From contig CAJFTY010000016.1 in the NCBI GenBank assembly GCA_904420045.1, positions 1 to 38,622 of the forward strand: a DNA stretch of 38,622 nt. Direction: 5' to 3'. This DNA comes from Candidatus Metaruminococcus caecorum (GTDB lineage: Bacteria; Bacillota; Clostridia; Oscillospirales; Ruminococcaceae). Position numbers and translations under genes: made by a program. Below, in pieces: positions 1 through 7,677 of this stretch; within the stretch, counting starts at the first letter, position 1; each line of letters starts with the position of its first letter. The notes under the pieces are model-generated. The model was not told where the DNA came from. It saw nothing but the letters and a program-made list of their open reading frames with translations, and did not search any database.

Positions 1-15
1 AAAAAATGCTGTACA

Positions 16-33
16 AACACTCTAGGGAGTGTT
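16..33. terminator. Short hairpin upstream of the first gene
   Basis: A 7-bp inverted repeat (AACACTC / GAGTGTT) with a TAGG loop is followed by TTATTCT. It may be the terminator of a gene before the window, or an operator for the gene at 72. The stem is short and the T-run is poor, so the role is uncertain. Confidence 0.3.
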
Positions 34-71
34 ATTCTAAAGACAACCACAAACGGAAAGGACGGCTTGTT

Positions 72-323
72 ATGATCGAATACCGGTACGACACCCAGCT
101 CCTGATCGAAGGGGAAAACCTGGACGAAGACGCCATCCACGACTATTTTGTCAAGCACTTTAAAGGGGACTGCCTGCTGGCGGTGGGGGACGAGGAGCTC
201 ATCAAAATCCACTACCACACCAACGAGCCCTGGAAGGTGCTGGAATACTGCGCCTCTTTGGGGGAAATCTGCGACATCGTCATCGAGGATATGGACCGTC
301 AGGCCCGGGGGCTGCACGGGTAA
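72..323 (+). CDS. Small stand-alone protein resembling the middle/C-terminal domain of FakA (DAK2-type fatty-acid kinase)
   Basis: The protein has 83 residues. Its body, from the early TQLLIEGENLDED stretch through GDEELIKIHYHTNEPWKVLEY to the final IVIEDM, follows the pattern of the segment after the kinase domain in FakA/YloV proteins: a 'delivers e.g. VGDDxLVKVHVHTNxPgxVLEYA' motif followed by an I-E-x-M ending. The nucleotide-binding DAK2 kinase domain is absent, so it is unlikely to be a kinase by itself. It could be a regulatory or partner domain. The start at 72 is chosen over an in-frame ATG at 6 because GGAAAGGA (55-62) lies nine bases upstream. It is followed at once by a strong terminator, so it ends its transcript. 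The family resemblance is recalled, not searched. Confidence 0.65.
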   Translation: MIEYRYDTQLLIEGENLDEDAIHDYFVKHFKGDCLLAVGDEELIKIHYHTNEPWKVLEYCASLGEICDIVIEDMDRQARGLHG

Positions 324-350
324 GGCGTCCACCTGCGCCCATAGGGTGAA

Positions 351-378
351 AAACCGGGAGGCGGCCGCCTCCCGGTTT
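351..378 (+). terminator. Perfect 14-bp inverted repeat terminator
   Basis: Both arms read AAACCGGGAGGCGG, or its complement, without a mismatch. The hairpin sits 28 bases after the stop of the FakA-like gene. The 3' arm ends in TTT, giving a short U-tract. Confidence 0.75.
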
Positions 379-488
379 AAATGGGTTTCGATTCTTGGTC
401 ATATTCACAGGTGCGCAAACACTCCCTTCGGGTTTTGGTTCTGGGCGTCACGCACAGGCCCGCGTCGGTTTTTTCAAAGGTGATGAAC

Positions 489-710
489 ATGTATCCCAGA
501 ATTCGGGAACTTCGAGAGGACAAAGGGTTATCCCAAACAGAACTTGCAAAGATCCTTCAAATGTCGCAAACAGGCTATTCAAAATATGAGACCGGTGAAA
601 ATGATATTCCCACCGCTATTCTAATTGCACTGTCGAACTATTATCATACCAGCGTCGATTATATTCTTGGCTTGACCGATGTCAAGCGGCCGTATTCCAG
701 GGTTTCATAA
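489..710 (+). CDS. Small XRE-family helix-turn-helix regulator
   Basis: This 73-residue protein consists almost only of a Cro/C1-type HTH. It has the usual RIRELREDKGLSQTELA opening, a recognition-helix region around MSQTGYSKYETGEN and the hydrophobic helix ending in YYHTSVDYILGLTD. It is expected to bind DNA as a dimer and act on nearby promoters; its target is unknown. The frame is open from 381, but the start at 489 is preferred because AAAGG (476-480) lies eight bases upstream; an ATG at 483 sits only two bases from the same site. There is no clear promoter directly upstream, and no partner gene (toxin, phage gene) is adjacent. Confidence 0.85.
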   Translation: MYPRIRELREDKGLSQTELAKILQMSQTGYSKYETGENDIPTAILIALSNYYHTSVDYILGLTDVKRPYSRVS

Positions 711-894
711 ACCTTTTCTTTGCGGGGTTCCTGGCGTCTTTATGTCGCCTGCCTGCTATGACGGGTTAGCTTTTTGCTCCGCCAAAAAGGTTGGATAAAA
801 AGGCGATCAAAGTTACAGCCTCGGTGGGCTGACAAAGGCGGGGAGGCTTGAACATTGGCTCTTGCCCGGTGTAAAAAATTTGTGTTACCTTCCT
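711..894. other. Intergenic stretch without a convincing gene
   Basis: No frame here looks protein-like. An imperfect inverted repeat with AGCCTC and GAGGCT arms lies around 813-850. The remainder holds nothing I can assign; it leads into the tandem repeats starting at 895. Confidence 0.4.
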
Positions 895-945
895 TGTACA
901 GCGGTAGCGGCTATGGCTAAGGTGATAAAATTGCGAAGCAATTTT
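895..945. repeat. Direct repeat, copy 1 (about 51 bp)
   Basis: This copy runs from TGTACAGCGGTAGC through TATGGCTAAGGTGATAAAA and ends in the mini-hairpin AAAATTGC-gaa-GCAATTTT. It is almost the same as 974-1026, differing by a few substitutions and one-base insertions. Confidence 0.85.
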
Positions 946-948
946 CCG

Positions 949-973
949 TCGAACTTTCGACCCGAAAGTTCGA
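949..973. repeat. 11-bp inverted repeat between the two direct repeats
   Basis: TCGAACTTTCG (949-959) pairs perfectly with CGAAAGTTCGA (963-973), leaving a three-base loop. It fills the spacer between the two direct-repeat copies, so the whole block 895-1026 is repeat - hairpin - repeat. Confidence 0.8.
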
Positions 974-1026
974 TGTACAGCGGTAGCAGCTTATGGCTAA
1001 GGTGATAAAAATTGCAAAGCAATTTT
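974..1026. repeat. Direct repeat, copy 2 (about 53 bp)
   Basis: This is the second copy of the 895-945 sequence, starting with the same TGTACAGCGGTAGC and ending in AAAATTGC-aaa-GCAATTTT. It ends 53 bases before the start of the hypothetical gene at 1079, so it lies where that gene's promoter or leader would be. Confidence 0.85.
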
Positions 1027-1078
1027 TCTGAGCGTGTTTTAACAATAAAGCTTTCTCGTGAGAACAGGGGGAATTGAA

Positions 1079-1384
1079 ATGGCCGCTACAATGCCTGAAG
1101 TGCGCAGCCGAATTGAATGTCATCAAACGCTGGACTATGAACATATCCGGGTGTTGGTGGAAGCGTATATCTACGGAACTGCCACCCCAATGCGCGCGCT
1201 GATCCACACCCTGCGCATCATGCGGGCAGGGATCGAACAAGGAAATACATACCAGTATTGGGATGAAAAAGGGCTGCTGCACACCATCGACGCTGGCAGC
1301 CTACGGGCCTTTATTTTTCAGTATTTTGACGATTTTACCTATCGAGAAGTCATAGGAGAGGATTCCTGCGGCATGTACGATTGA
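1079..1384 (+). CDS. Hypothetical protein, 101 residues
   Basis: I do not recognise this protein. It is soluble, with no signal peptide or membrane segment, and mixed alpha/beta in character, with a Tyr/Phe-rich second half (YQYWDEKG, FIFQYFDDFTYREV). The ATG at 1079 has AGGGGGA (1066-1072) six bases upstream; a GTG at 1058 in the same frame lacks such a site. The reading frame on the opposite strand over 917-1282 runs through the repeat block and has no ribosome site, so the + strand is preferred. It converges with the acyltransferase gene and both share the hairpin at 1415-1460. Confidence 0.6.
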   Translation: MAATMPEVRSRIECHQTLDYEHIRVLVEAYIYGTATPMRALIHTLRIMRAGIEQGNTYQYWDEKGLLHTIDAGSLRAFIFQYFDDFTYREVIGEDSCGMYD

Positions 1385-1414
1385 TGTTCCCCCGCGTAGA
1401 TATCGATAGACTAT

Positions 1415-1460
1415 AGACAAAACAGCCTTCGAGCATGAATGCTCGAAGGCTGTTTTGTCT
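1415..1460. terminator. Bidirectional terminator, 22-bp arms
   Basis: AGACAAAACAGCCTTCGAGC and its complement form an almost loopless long stem between two converging genes. Each strand carries a GCTGTTTTGTCT 3' arm giving a U-rich end. The last base pairs overlap the TAG stop codon (1459-1461) of the - strand acyltransferase, so termination for that gene is tight against its stop. Confidence 0.85.
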
Positions 1461-2244
1461 AATAACTATATACTCCCATCTGTCCAAGGACGGCGAACAC
1501 CACCCACAAAATCCCGTACACCACCGGCTGATGGAGTACATAAATGACTAGGGTGTTGCGCCCCGCCGCCGCCAGAAACCGGCTGTGGGTGGCGTAGATC
1601 AGCCGGGGGCCCTTCCCGGCTTTGAGAAACTTCCCCAGATACGACCCCAGCAGGAACAAAAACAGCCAGGGGAACAGGGGAAAGTAGTCCGCCGAGAAAA
1701 ATCCGCCGCCGTAAAACCCCAGGGGAGACAGCCACCCCAGCTCGTACAGCCCCCGGGGGAGGGAGAGCTCCCAAAAGGGCGGGAACCCCACTGCTCCATC
1801 CGCCAGCGGATAGGTAAACCAGAACAACAGAACCAGCAGTCCGATCCCCGCCCAGTTCGGAAGCTTATGAAGCAGCCATCCGCAGGGGGGATACAGCATC
1901 ATACACACCCCCAGCATGTGCAGGATACCGAACAGGATAAGCTCCTCCGGCATAAACAGGGCGGTGCCCGCCGTCATCACCATCCCTAGCCCGAAACAAA
2001 TCAGTCCCCGTTTAAAGTTGCTGTGGGAAAACGCGCAGGCCGACCCGGAGATGAAGATAAACAACCCCGCAAAGATCACCTGCAGGGCATTGACCAGGGG
2101 ACTGTCAAATAAGGGGATGTCCACGCCGAAAATATACACTAAGTCGTAAAACCCGTGGTAAACCACCATACACAAAATGGCGAAGCCCCGGGCCTCGTCG
2201 ATCAGGCCAACGCGCCCTTCGCCGCTTTTCCGGATAAGCTGCAT
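1459..2244 (-). CDS. Multi-pass membrane protein of the HGSNAT/DUF1624 acyltransferase-like family
   Basis: The 261-residue protein begins with the family's signature region, LIDEARGFAILCMVVYHGFYD at about residues 14-34. A conserved Arg and His there sit in the first membrane helix. About seven further hydrophobic segments follow. Relatives include heparan-alpha-glucosaminide N-acetyltransferase and bacterial YeiB-type proteins, which move acyl groups across membranes. The acceptor here is unknown. The start at 2244 is chosen because the signature begins just after it and AGGAGG (complement of 2257-2262) lies upstream, although the 12-base spacing is long. An upstream extension would run through the phosphofructokinase terminator and overlap that gene. 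It is the last gene of the lepA-led run. Confidence 0.8.
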   Translation of the reverse strand: MQLIRKSGEGRVGLIDEARGFAILCMVVYHGFYDLVYIFGVDIPLFDSPLVNALQVIFAGLFIFISGSACAFSHSNFKRGLICFGLGMVMTAGTALFMPEELILFGILHMLGVCMMLYPPCGWLLHKLPNWAGIGLLVLLFWFTYPLADGAVGFPPFWELSLPRGLYELGWLSPLGFYGGGFFSADYFPLFPWLFLFLLGSYLGKFLKAGKGPRLIYATHSRFLAAAGRNTLVIYVLHQPVVYGILWVVFAVLGQMGVYSY

Positions 2245-2288
2245 GGCAAACACCTGCCTCCTTTTCCTTGTTGTCTGGTCAAAACAAA

Positions 2289-2316
2289 CCGGCCGGAAGC
2301 GGTTGGTTCCGGCCGG
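2289..2316 (-). terminator. Terminator downstream of phosphofructokinase
   Basis: A perfect 10-bp GC-rich stem, CCGGCCGGAA / TTCCGGCCGG, has an eight-base loop. Reading on the - strand it is followed by TTTGTTTTG. It lies 16 bases after the pfk stop and about 40 bases before the next start, so it may reduce rather than stop read-through into the acyltransferase. Confidence 0.7.
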
Positions 2317-2332
2317 GCCGATCCGTATTCCT

Positions 2333-3412
2333 TTATCCGCCAAAGGCGATGCCCATAGCCCGGGCAACTTTTAACAGCGGATTGTCTAGAGGCACCGGCT
2401 TTGCCTTGCCCGCCACGTCGCAAAGGGGATTGCAGGTAATCGCGTTCCCCGAAAGGGCCACGGTCACGCCGTAGCGCTCCAGCTCCACCAGCTTTGCGGC
2501 GTACACGCCGAACTGGGTGGCCAGCACCCGGTCGTAAGCCGAGGGGCTGCCGCCCCGCAGGATGTGGCCGGGCAGCACCACCCGGGTGTCGTAACCGGTG
2601 AGCTCCGCCAGCTCCCTGGCGATCCGGGCGGTGGCGGTGGTCACGCCGGTCTGAGCCCGCTGGCGCGCCCGCTCTTTTTTCTTCATCTTGGCCTCCTGCT
2701 CGTCCATGGCGCCCTCCGCCACGGCGATCACCGAAAAGCCCTTGCCCGCTTTGCCCCGGCGTTCCACCGCCTTGGCGATCTTTTCTATATCGTAGGGGAT
2801 CTCCGGCAGGACGATGATGTCCGCGCCTCCGGCCACGCCGGTGTACAGGGTAAGCCATCCCACCTTGTTGCCCATGATCTCCACCACCATCACCCGCTTG
2901 TGGCTGGAAGCGGTGGTGTGAATCCGGTCCAATACCTCGGTGCCGATGTCCACCGCCGTGTGGAACCCAAAGGTGAAGTCGGTGCCCCAGATGTCGTTGT
3001 CAATGGTCTTGGGCAGCCCGATGACGTTTAAGCCCTCCTGGCTTAACAGATTGGCGGTCTTGTGGGTGCCGTTGCCTCCCAGGGTCAGCAGACAGTCCAG
3101 CTTCATTTTCTTATAATTCGCCTTCATATTGGCGACCTTGTCCACGTTGTCCTCCCCGATCACCTGCATCTGCTTGTACGGGGTGCGGGAGGTTCCCAGA
3201 ATCGTGCCGCCCCGGGTGAGGATGCCGGAAAAGTCCGCCGGCTTCATCTCGTGGTACTCTCCGTAGATCAGGCCGTGATAGCCGTCCACCACGCCCACGA
3301 TCTCCACATCGTCGCCCATCCGTTCATAGCAGGCCTTGGCCACCCCGCGGATGGTGGCGTTGAGCCCCGGACAGTCGCCGCCGCTTGTCAAAATCCCGAT
3401 TCTGCGTTTCAT
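2333..3412 (-). CDS. pfkA: 6-phosphofructokinase (ATP- or pyrophosphate-dependent, mixed-type clade)
   Basis: This 359-residue enzyme phosphorylates fructose 6-phosphate in glycolysis. It has the N-terminal GGDCPGLNA loop (11-19), GGNGT (112-116), and PKTIDND (134-140), where D138 matches the catalytic base of E. coli PfkA. At the positions used to tell phosphoryl donors apart it has Gly (115, E. coli 104), usually linked to ATP, and Lys (135, E. coli 124), usually linked to pyrophosphate enzymes. The E. coli Asp103 position is Asn (114). The donor is therefore uncertain. The start at 3412 has AAAGGA eight bases upstream; an in-frame ATG at 3421 lies directly on that site. It sits downstream of the NUDIX gene in the lepA-led run and ends in a hairpin. 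Confidence 0.93.
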   Translation of the reverse strand: MKRRIGILTSGGDCPGLNATIRGVAKACYERMGDDVEIVGVVDGYHGLIYGEYHEMKPADFSGILTRGGTILGTSRTPYKQMQVIGEDNVDKVANMKANYKKMKLDCLLTLGGNGTHKTANLLSQEGLNVIGLPKTIDNDIWGTDFTFGFHTAVDIGTEVLDRIHTTASSHKRVMVVEIMGNKVGWLTLYTGVAGGADIIVLPEIPYDIEKIAKAVERRGKAGKGFSVIAVAEGAMDEQEAKMKKKERARQRAQTGVTTATARIARELAELTGYDTRVVLPGHILRGGSPSAYDRVLATQFGVYAAKLVELERYGVTVALSGNAITCNPLCDVAGKAKPVPLDNPLLKVARAMGIAFGG

Positions 3413-3493
3413 AAAGCTCATCCTTTCCATGGGCCCTGGTGCCCGGGGCAGCTGTGTTGTTTGCACCTTTATTGTGGATGTCCCCGGGGCGTT

Positions 3494-4039
3494 TTATACC
3501 GCGCCCGCCTTTTGCAGCAGATGGGTTTTTAGTATGGCCGTCTGGGTTTTGCTGTCCTTGATCTCCCCGCGCAGCACCATCTCCACCGCCTGGTCCAGGG
3601 GGATGCGCTCCACCTCCAAAAACTCGTCCTCATCCAGGGACTGTTCCCCAAAGGAAAGCCCCGCGGCCAGGTACATGTAGATGACCTCGTTGGTGTAACC
3701 AGGACTGGGATAAAGCTCCCCCAGCGAGAGGAATTTTTCTGCTTTGGCCCCGGTTTCTTCCTTTAATTCCCGCACGCCGCAGTCGAAGGGATCCTCTCCC
3801 TGTTCCAGCTTGCCCGCGGGGATTTCCAGCAGGGTTTTGCCGTAGGCGTACCGGAACTGCCGGACAAAAATCACTTCATTTTGCTCGGTCAGAGGCACCA
3901 CGCACACGCCCCCGTGGTGCAGTACCACCTCCCGGAAGGAGGTCTCCCCGTTGGGGAGGGCCACCTTGTCCTTGTGCACCCGGATCACCCGGCCGGAAAA
4001 AATCTCCTGGCTGTCCATCTGTTTTTCCCATAACTCCAT
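3494..4039 (-). CDS. NUDIX hydrolase, probable ADP-ribose pyrophosphatase
   Basis: The protein has 181 residues with a complete NUDIX box at about 76-98: G, five residues, E, then GVRELKEETG. The preceding FVRQFRYAYGKTLLEIPAG stretch is typical of ADP-ribose pyrophosphatases (NudF-like). These split ADP-ribose to AMP and ribose 5-phosphate with a divalent metal. A Pro in the GELYPSPGYTNE region after the box also fits that subgroup. The start at 4039 follows an AAGGCGG sequence. The gene begins 52 bases after the lepA stop and ends 81 bases before pfk, so the three are probably co-transcribed. The long open frame extending upstream overlaps lepA and is not coding. Confidence 0.9.
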   Translation of the reverse strand: MELWEKQMDSQEIFSGRVIRVHKDKVALPNGETSFREVVLHHGGVCVVPLTEQNEVIFVRQFRYAYGKTLLEIPAGKLEQGEDPFDCGVRELKEETGAKAEKFLSLGELYPSPGYTNEVIYMYLAAGLSFGEQSLDEDEFLEVERIPLDQAVEMVLRGEIKDSKTQTAILKTHLLQKAGAV

Positions 4040-4091
4040 GCTGATTCCGCCTTCCTGATGCTTCCCGGGACCAAGGGCCGGGAGCCTTTTG

Positions 4092-5900
4092 TTATTCATC
4101 CAGCTTGAGCACCGCCATAAACGCCTCCTGGGGGACCTCCACGCTGCCCAGCTGGCGCATGCGCTTTTTGCCTTCCTTCTGCTTTTCCAGCAGCTTTTTC
4201 TTCCGGGTGATGTCGCCGCCATAGCACTTGGCCAGCACGTCCTTGCGCATGGCCTTGACGGTTTCCCGGGCAATAATCTTGCCGCCCACCGCCGCCTGGA
4301 TGGGCACCTCGAACAACTGGCGGGGGATGTTGTCCTTTAATTTCTCCGCGATCCGGCGGGCTCTGGGATACGCCTTGTCGGTGTGGACGATAAAGGACAG
4401 CGCGTCCACAATGTCCCCGTTGAGCAGGATGTCCAGCTTGACCAGCTTGCTGGGTGCAAAGCCCGTGAGCTCGTAGTCAAAGGACGCGTAGCCCCGGGTG
4501 CGAGATTTCAGCGCGTCAAAAAAGTCGTACACAATCTCGTTGAGGGGCAGGTCGTAGTGGAGTTCCACCCGGGTTTCGTCCAGGTATTTCATGTCTTTAA
4601 ACACGCCCCGACGGTCCTGGCAAAGCTCCATGATGTTGCCCACAAACTCCGAGGGGGACAAAATGTTCGCCTTGACCATAGGCTCCTCCGCCAGCTGGAT
4701 CTGCCCAGCATCCGGGTAGTTGGAGGGGTTGTCGATAAGCACCGTCTCGCCGCTTGTCAAGGTGATGCGGTAGACCACCGACGGCGCGGTGGTGATGATG
4801 TCCAGGTTGTACTCCCGCTCCAGCCGCTCCTGGATGATCTCCATGTGTAAAAGGCCCAAAAAGCCGCACCGGAAGCCAAAGCCCAGGGCGATGGAGGTCT
4901 CGGGTTCAAAGGACAGCGAAGCGTCATTGAGTTGTAATTTTTCCAGTGCGTCCCTAAGGTCGCCATACTTGGCCCCGTCGGCGGGATAGATGCCCGAGAA
5001 CACCATGGGGTTTACCTTGCGGTAGCCCGGAAGGGGTTTCTCCGCCGGGTTGTCGGCGTTGGTGACGGTGTCGCCCACCCGGGTGTCCCCGATGCTCTTG
5101 ATGGAAGCGGCGATATAGCCTACGTCCCCAGCCAAAAGCTCCGCCCCCGGCACCAGCTCGGTGGCGCCCATGCTGCCCACCTCCACCACCGAAAACTCCG
5201 CCCCGGTGGCCATCATGCGGATTTTGTCGCCGGGGGCCACCCGGCCCTCTTTGACCCGCACATATACAATGACGCCCTTGTACGCGTCGTAGTAGCTGTC
5301 AAAAATCAGCGCCTGCAAGGGGTTGTGCTCGTCCCCGCCCGGAGCCGGGATATCCGTGACGATTTTTTCCAGCACCTGCTCGATGTTCACACCCATCTTG
5401 GCAGAGATCCGGGGCGCGTCCATAGCGGGGATGCCGATGACGTCCTCCACCTCTTTACAGACCCGCTCGGGATCGGCGCTGGGCAGGTCGATCTTGTTGA
5501 CCACCGGGACGACCTCCAGATCGTGTTCAATGGCCAGATAGGTGTTGGCCAAGGTCTGGGCCTCGATCCCCTGGGAGGCGTCCACCACCAGGATCGCCCC
5601 CTCGCAGGCCGCCAGGGAGCGGGACACCTCGTAGTTAAAGTCCACATGGCCGGGGGTGTCGATCAGGTTAAACAGATATTCCTCCCCGTCGGCGGCCTGA
5701 TAGCGCATCTTGACCGCCCGGGCTTTGATGGTGATGCCGCGCTCCCGCTCGATCTCCATGTTGTCCAGAAGCTGGGCTTCCATATCCCGCAGGGCCACCG
5801 TGCTGGTTTTTTCCAGGATCCGGTCGGCCAGGGTGGACTTTCCGTGGTCGATGTGGGCGATAATGGAAAAATTGCGGACATGCTGCCGGTCAAACGACAA
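4092..5900 (-). CDS. lepA: Elongation factor 4 (LepA), ribosome-associated GTPase, TTG start
   Basis: LepA binds stalled or early-elongating ribosomes and affects translocation and initiation. The G1 motif AHIDHGKST is at about residues 15-23. The RGITIKA switch region and DTPGHVDF G3 motif follow, then NKIDLP (G4), EF-G-like domains and the family C-terminal domain with the usual MAVLKLDE-type end. With a TTG start at 5900 the length is 602 residues, normal for the family, and AGGTG lies six bases upstream. An ATG at 5993 would add 31 residues that match nothing in LepA and lack a ribosome site. A consensus promoter lies at 6019-6047. It is the first gene of the run lepA - NUDIX - pfk - acyltransferase. 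Confidence 0.96.
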   Translation of the reverse strand: MSFDRQHVRNFSIIAHIDHGKSTLADRILEKTSTVALRDMEAQLLDNMEIERERGITIKARAVKMRYQAADGEEYLFNLIDTPGHVDFNYEVSRSLAACEGAILVVDASQGIEAQTLANTYLAIEHDLEVVPVVNKIDLPSADPERVCKEVEDVIGIPAMDAPRISAKMGVNIEQVLEKIVTDIPAPGGDEHNPLQALIFDSYYDAYKGVIVYVRVKEGRVAPGDKIRMMATGAEFSVVEVGSMGATELVPGAELLAGDVGYIAASIKSIGDTRVGDTVTNADNPAEKPLPGYRKVNPMVFSGIYPADGAKYGDLRDALEKLQLNDASLSFEPETSIALGFGFRCGFLGLLHMEIIQERLEREYNLDIITTAPSVVYRITLTSGETVLIDNPSNYPDAGQIQLAEEPMVKANILSPSEFVGNIMELCQDRRGVFKDMKYLDETRVELHYDLPLNEIVYDFFDALKSRTRGYASFDYELTGFAPSKLVKLDILLNGDIVDALSFIVHTDKAYPRARRIAEKLKDNIPRQLFEVPIQAAVGGKIIARETVKAMRKDVLAKCYGGDITRKKKLLEKQKEGKKRMRQLGSVEVPQEAFMAVLKLDE

Positions 5901-6018
5901 AGTAATCACCTCGTATACTGGTTGAAGCCTGTGGTTCCTATTTCCGGGCAGAGAAGAAGCGCGCGGCTGTTTCCTTTTCCGGTGCAATCCCACAGGCGGA
6001 TGGATTCTCTAAGCTTTT

Positions 6019-6047
6019 ATTATACTTTGCCCAAAGGTGCAAGTCAA
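6019..6047 (-). promoter_or_regulatory. Sigma-A type promoter for lepA
   Basis: Read on the - strand it is TTGACT, 17 bases, TATAAT. Transcription would start near 6012, about 110 bases before the TTG start codon. It is among the best promoter matches in the window. Confidence 0.8.
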
Positions 6048-6183
6048 CAAAAACGGCAGTCCCGTCGAGAATTTTACAGCAGCCTCCTTTTTCCATTTGG
6101 TCCGCGGCTCGTTTTCCGCCAGCTTGTCTTCGCTTTCAGCCTGGAACGCACAGAAAACATTATACGAATTGCATTTATTTATA

Positions 6184-6220
6184 AAAAAATACCCAAAGTA
6201 AATTACCTTGGGTATTTTTT
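6184..6220. terminator. Bidirectional terminator
   Basis: A 13-bp stem, AAAAAATACCCAA / TTGGGTATTTTTT, gives a U-tract on both strands. It lies 72 bases after the stop of the transglutaminase-like lipoprotein gene on the - strand. Between here and the lepA promoter (6048-6183) I see no gene. Confidence 0.85.
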
Positions 6221-6292
6221 ATTTTCTAAAATACTAAATGGATGAAATATTGCAGAACAAGCTGTTTTTTATCTTGGGTCCAACACTTTTCT

Positions 6293-7639
6293 TTAATACG
6301 CAAACCCGATTTCCAAAATATTAAAATTCCCAGATTCATACTGATAATAGGTGTCGGAGTTGATGGTTCCTCCCGCCTGGGCCAGAACCGAAAAGATCTG
6401 CTCTTGGGTGAACAGGATGCGGCACGCCTTTTGATAAGCGGCGGCGTTTGTAAACCGCACGCTGAAGGAAGCTTCCCCCGCCTGGGCGGCCCGGGCCGCC
6501 TCGGCCTCCAGTCTCCGCTGCGCCGCGGATTCAAAGTTTGGGAGCAAAAGCTCCCTCTGTTTATAATAGTTGTTGGCGGTGGAGGTACAGGCAGGCAGGT
6601 CATACTGATCCCCCGTGACCCGATGGGTGGAGGAAATCTCCCGGTCGGTGAGTCCAAAGTAATGGTAGGAAACATGGTTGTCCGGCTTGCCCGGGATCAG
6701 GGGGTCGTCGAAGGTCACATCCACATGGGTGTATACACCGTCGATCTTCACCAGGTTCCACTGGTGCCCTTCGCCCGTCTCAATGCTTTCGCCCCGCACT
6801 GCGGGAGACTCGATCCCCAACTTGGACAGCAGATGGGAAAACGCCTTGGAATACCCTTCGCAGACCGCCTGCTTTTCCACCAGCGCCCCGTAGATGGAAT
6901 ACGCGTTGGTGGTTTTCACATACTCGGTGTTTTGAATCAGCCGGTCGTGAATGATTTTCACCTTTTCAAAATCGCTGGCGTCACCCGGGATTCCCTGAAG
7001 CATGGTCTTGACCGCTGCGTCCAGTTTGGGCTTCAGGCTGGCGACCTCCGCCTTGGTGAATTCCGAATCGGTGGGATTTCCGTCCTTGTCCGGCTTGATG
7101 TAGCGAAACCGTACCGCATAGATGTTGTTGCCCGTCTGGGTGGGGTCATACTGCCAGTTGTACTGAGGCGGGAACCAGAAATACTCCGGATGATCCGCAC
7201 GCACGCAGTAGTAAACTTTTTTTAAGGATGCTTCGTTCACCGGGTCAAAGCCGGAAATCAACGGCTCCAGCGCCGCAATGGCCGAAGCCATCTGCTCGTA
7301 CAGCTCCTTTTCTGCGGCGGTGAGCTGATTGTACCCGTAGGTGATCCCATGGGCCACCTTGGGCAGGGAAGGGGATTTGCTCACTGTCTGATCCGAGCTT
7401 GTGCGGGGTTTGGCGATCCCCTGGGAGCTGATTGTTTCCATTTTGCTGGACGCGGATGAGGAAGAAGCGCCCGGCTCGCTTGTCGCCACCCCGGCTTGGG
7501 AGGAAACGGCAGAAGAGGTTTCCTCCGGCACTTCAAAGGAGACCGCAGACTCCGGGGAATGGAATACGCCGCCGGTTTGCGTCCGGCATCCGCCCAGCAG
7601 CAGACAGGCCGCCAGCAGGCAGACAACGGCTTTTCGCAT
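6293..7639 (-). CDS. Transglutaminase-like lipoprotein
   Basis: The 448-residue protein has a lipoprotein signal (lipobox LGGC, lipidated Cys18), then a Ser/Ala/Glu-rich low-complexity linker (about 28-90). A globular region follows with a transglutaminase-like core. The Cys-His-Asp triad can be assigned to C260 (EKQAVCEGYSKAF), H292 (GEGHQWNLV) and D307 (THVDVTFDD). Such bacterial proteins are extracellular cysteine proteases, peptidoglycan-associated amidases or crosslinkers; the substrate is unknown. A C-terminal part with an Ala/Glu-rich helix and a small domain follows. The start at 7639 has AGGAG nine bases upstream. It starts 38 bases after the uridine phosphorylase stop, so the two are likely one transcript. 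Confidence 0.85.
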   Translation of the reverse strand: MRKAVVCLLAACLLLGGCRTQTGGVFHSPESAVSFEVPEETSSAVSSQAGVATSEPGASSSSASSKMETISSQGIAKPRTSSDQTVSKSPSLPKVAHGITYGYNQLTAAEKELYEQMASAIAALEPLISGFDPVNEASLKKVYYCVRADHPEYFWFPPQYNWQYDPTQTGNNIYAVRFRYIKPDKDGNPTDSEFTKAEVASLKPKLDAAVKTMLQGIPGDASDFEKVKIIHDRLIQNTEYVKTTNAYSIYGALVEKQAVCEGYSKAFSHLLSKLGIESPAVRGESIETGEGHQWNLVKIDGVYTHVDVTFDDPLIPGKPDNHVSYHYFGLTDREISSTHRVTGDQYDLPACTSTANNYYKQRELLLPNFESAAQRRLEAEAARAAQAGEASFSVRFTNAAAYQKACRILFTQEQIFSVLAQAGGTINSDTYYQYESGNFNILEIGFAY

Positions 7640-7677
7640 GACGATCAACTCCTTTCCGGTTGGCCGGCGCCAGCGGC

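Noticed and set aside
917-1282. A 121-codon open frame on the - strand
   Set aside because: It spans the direct-repeat block, has no ribosome site, and the + strand gene at 1079 has a good one.
5325-6245. A 306-codon open frame on the + strand over lepA
   Set aside because: It is a shadow of the well-conserved lepA gene in GC-rich DNA; it has no family resemblance or ribosome site and runs across the lepA promoter and a non-coding region.
6242-7225. A 327-codon open frame on the + strand over the lipoprotein gene
   Set aside because: The opposite strand carries a clear lipobox and transglutaminase triad; the + frame has no recognisable features.
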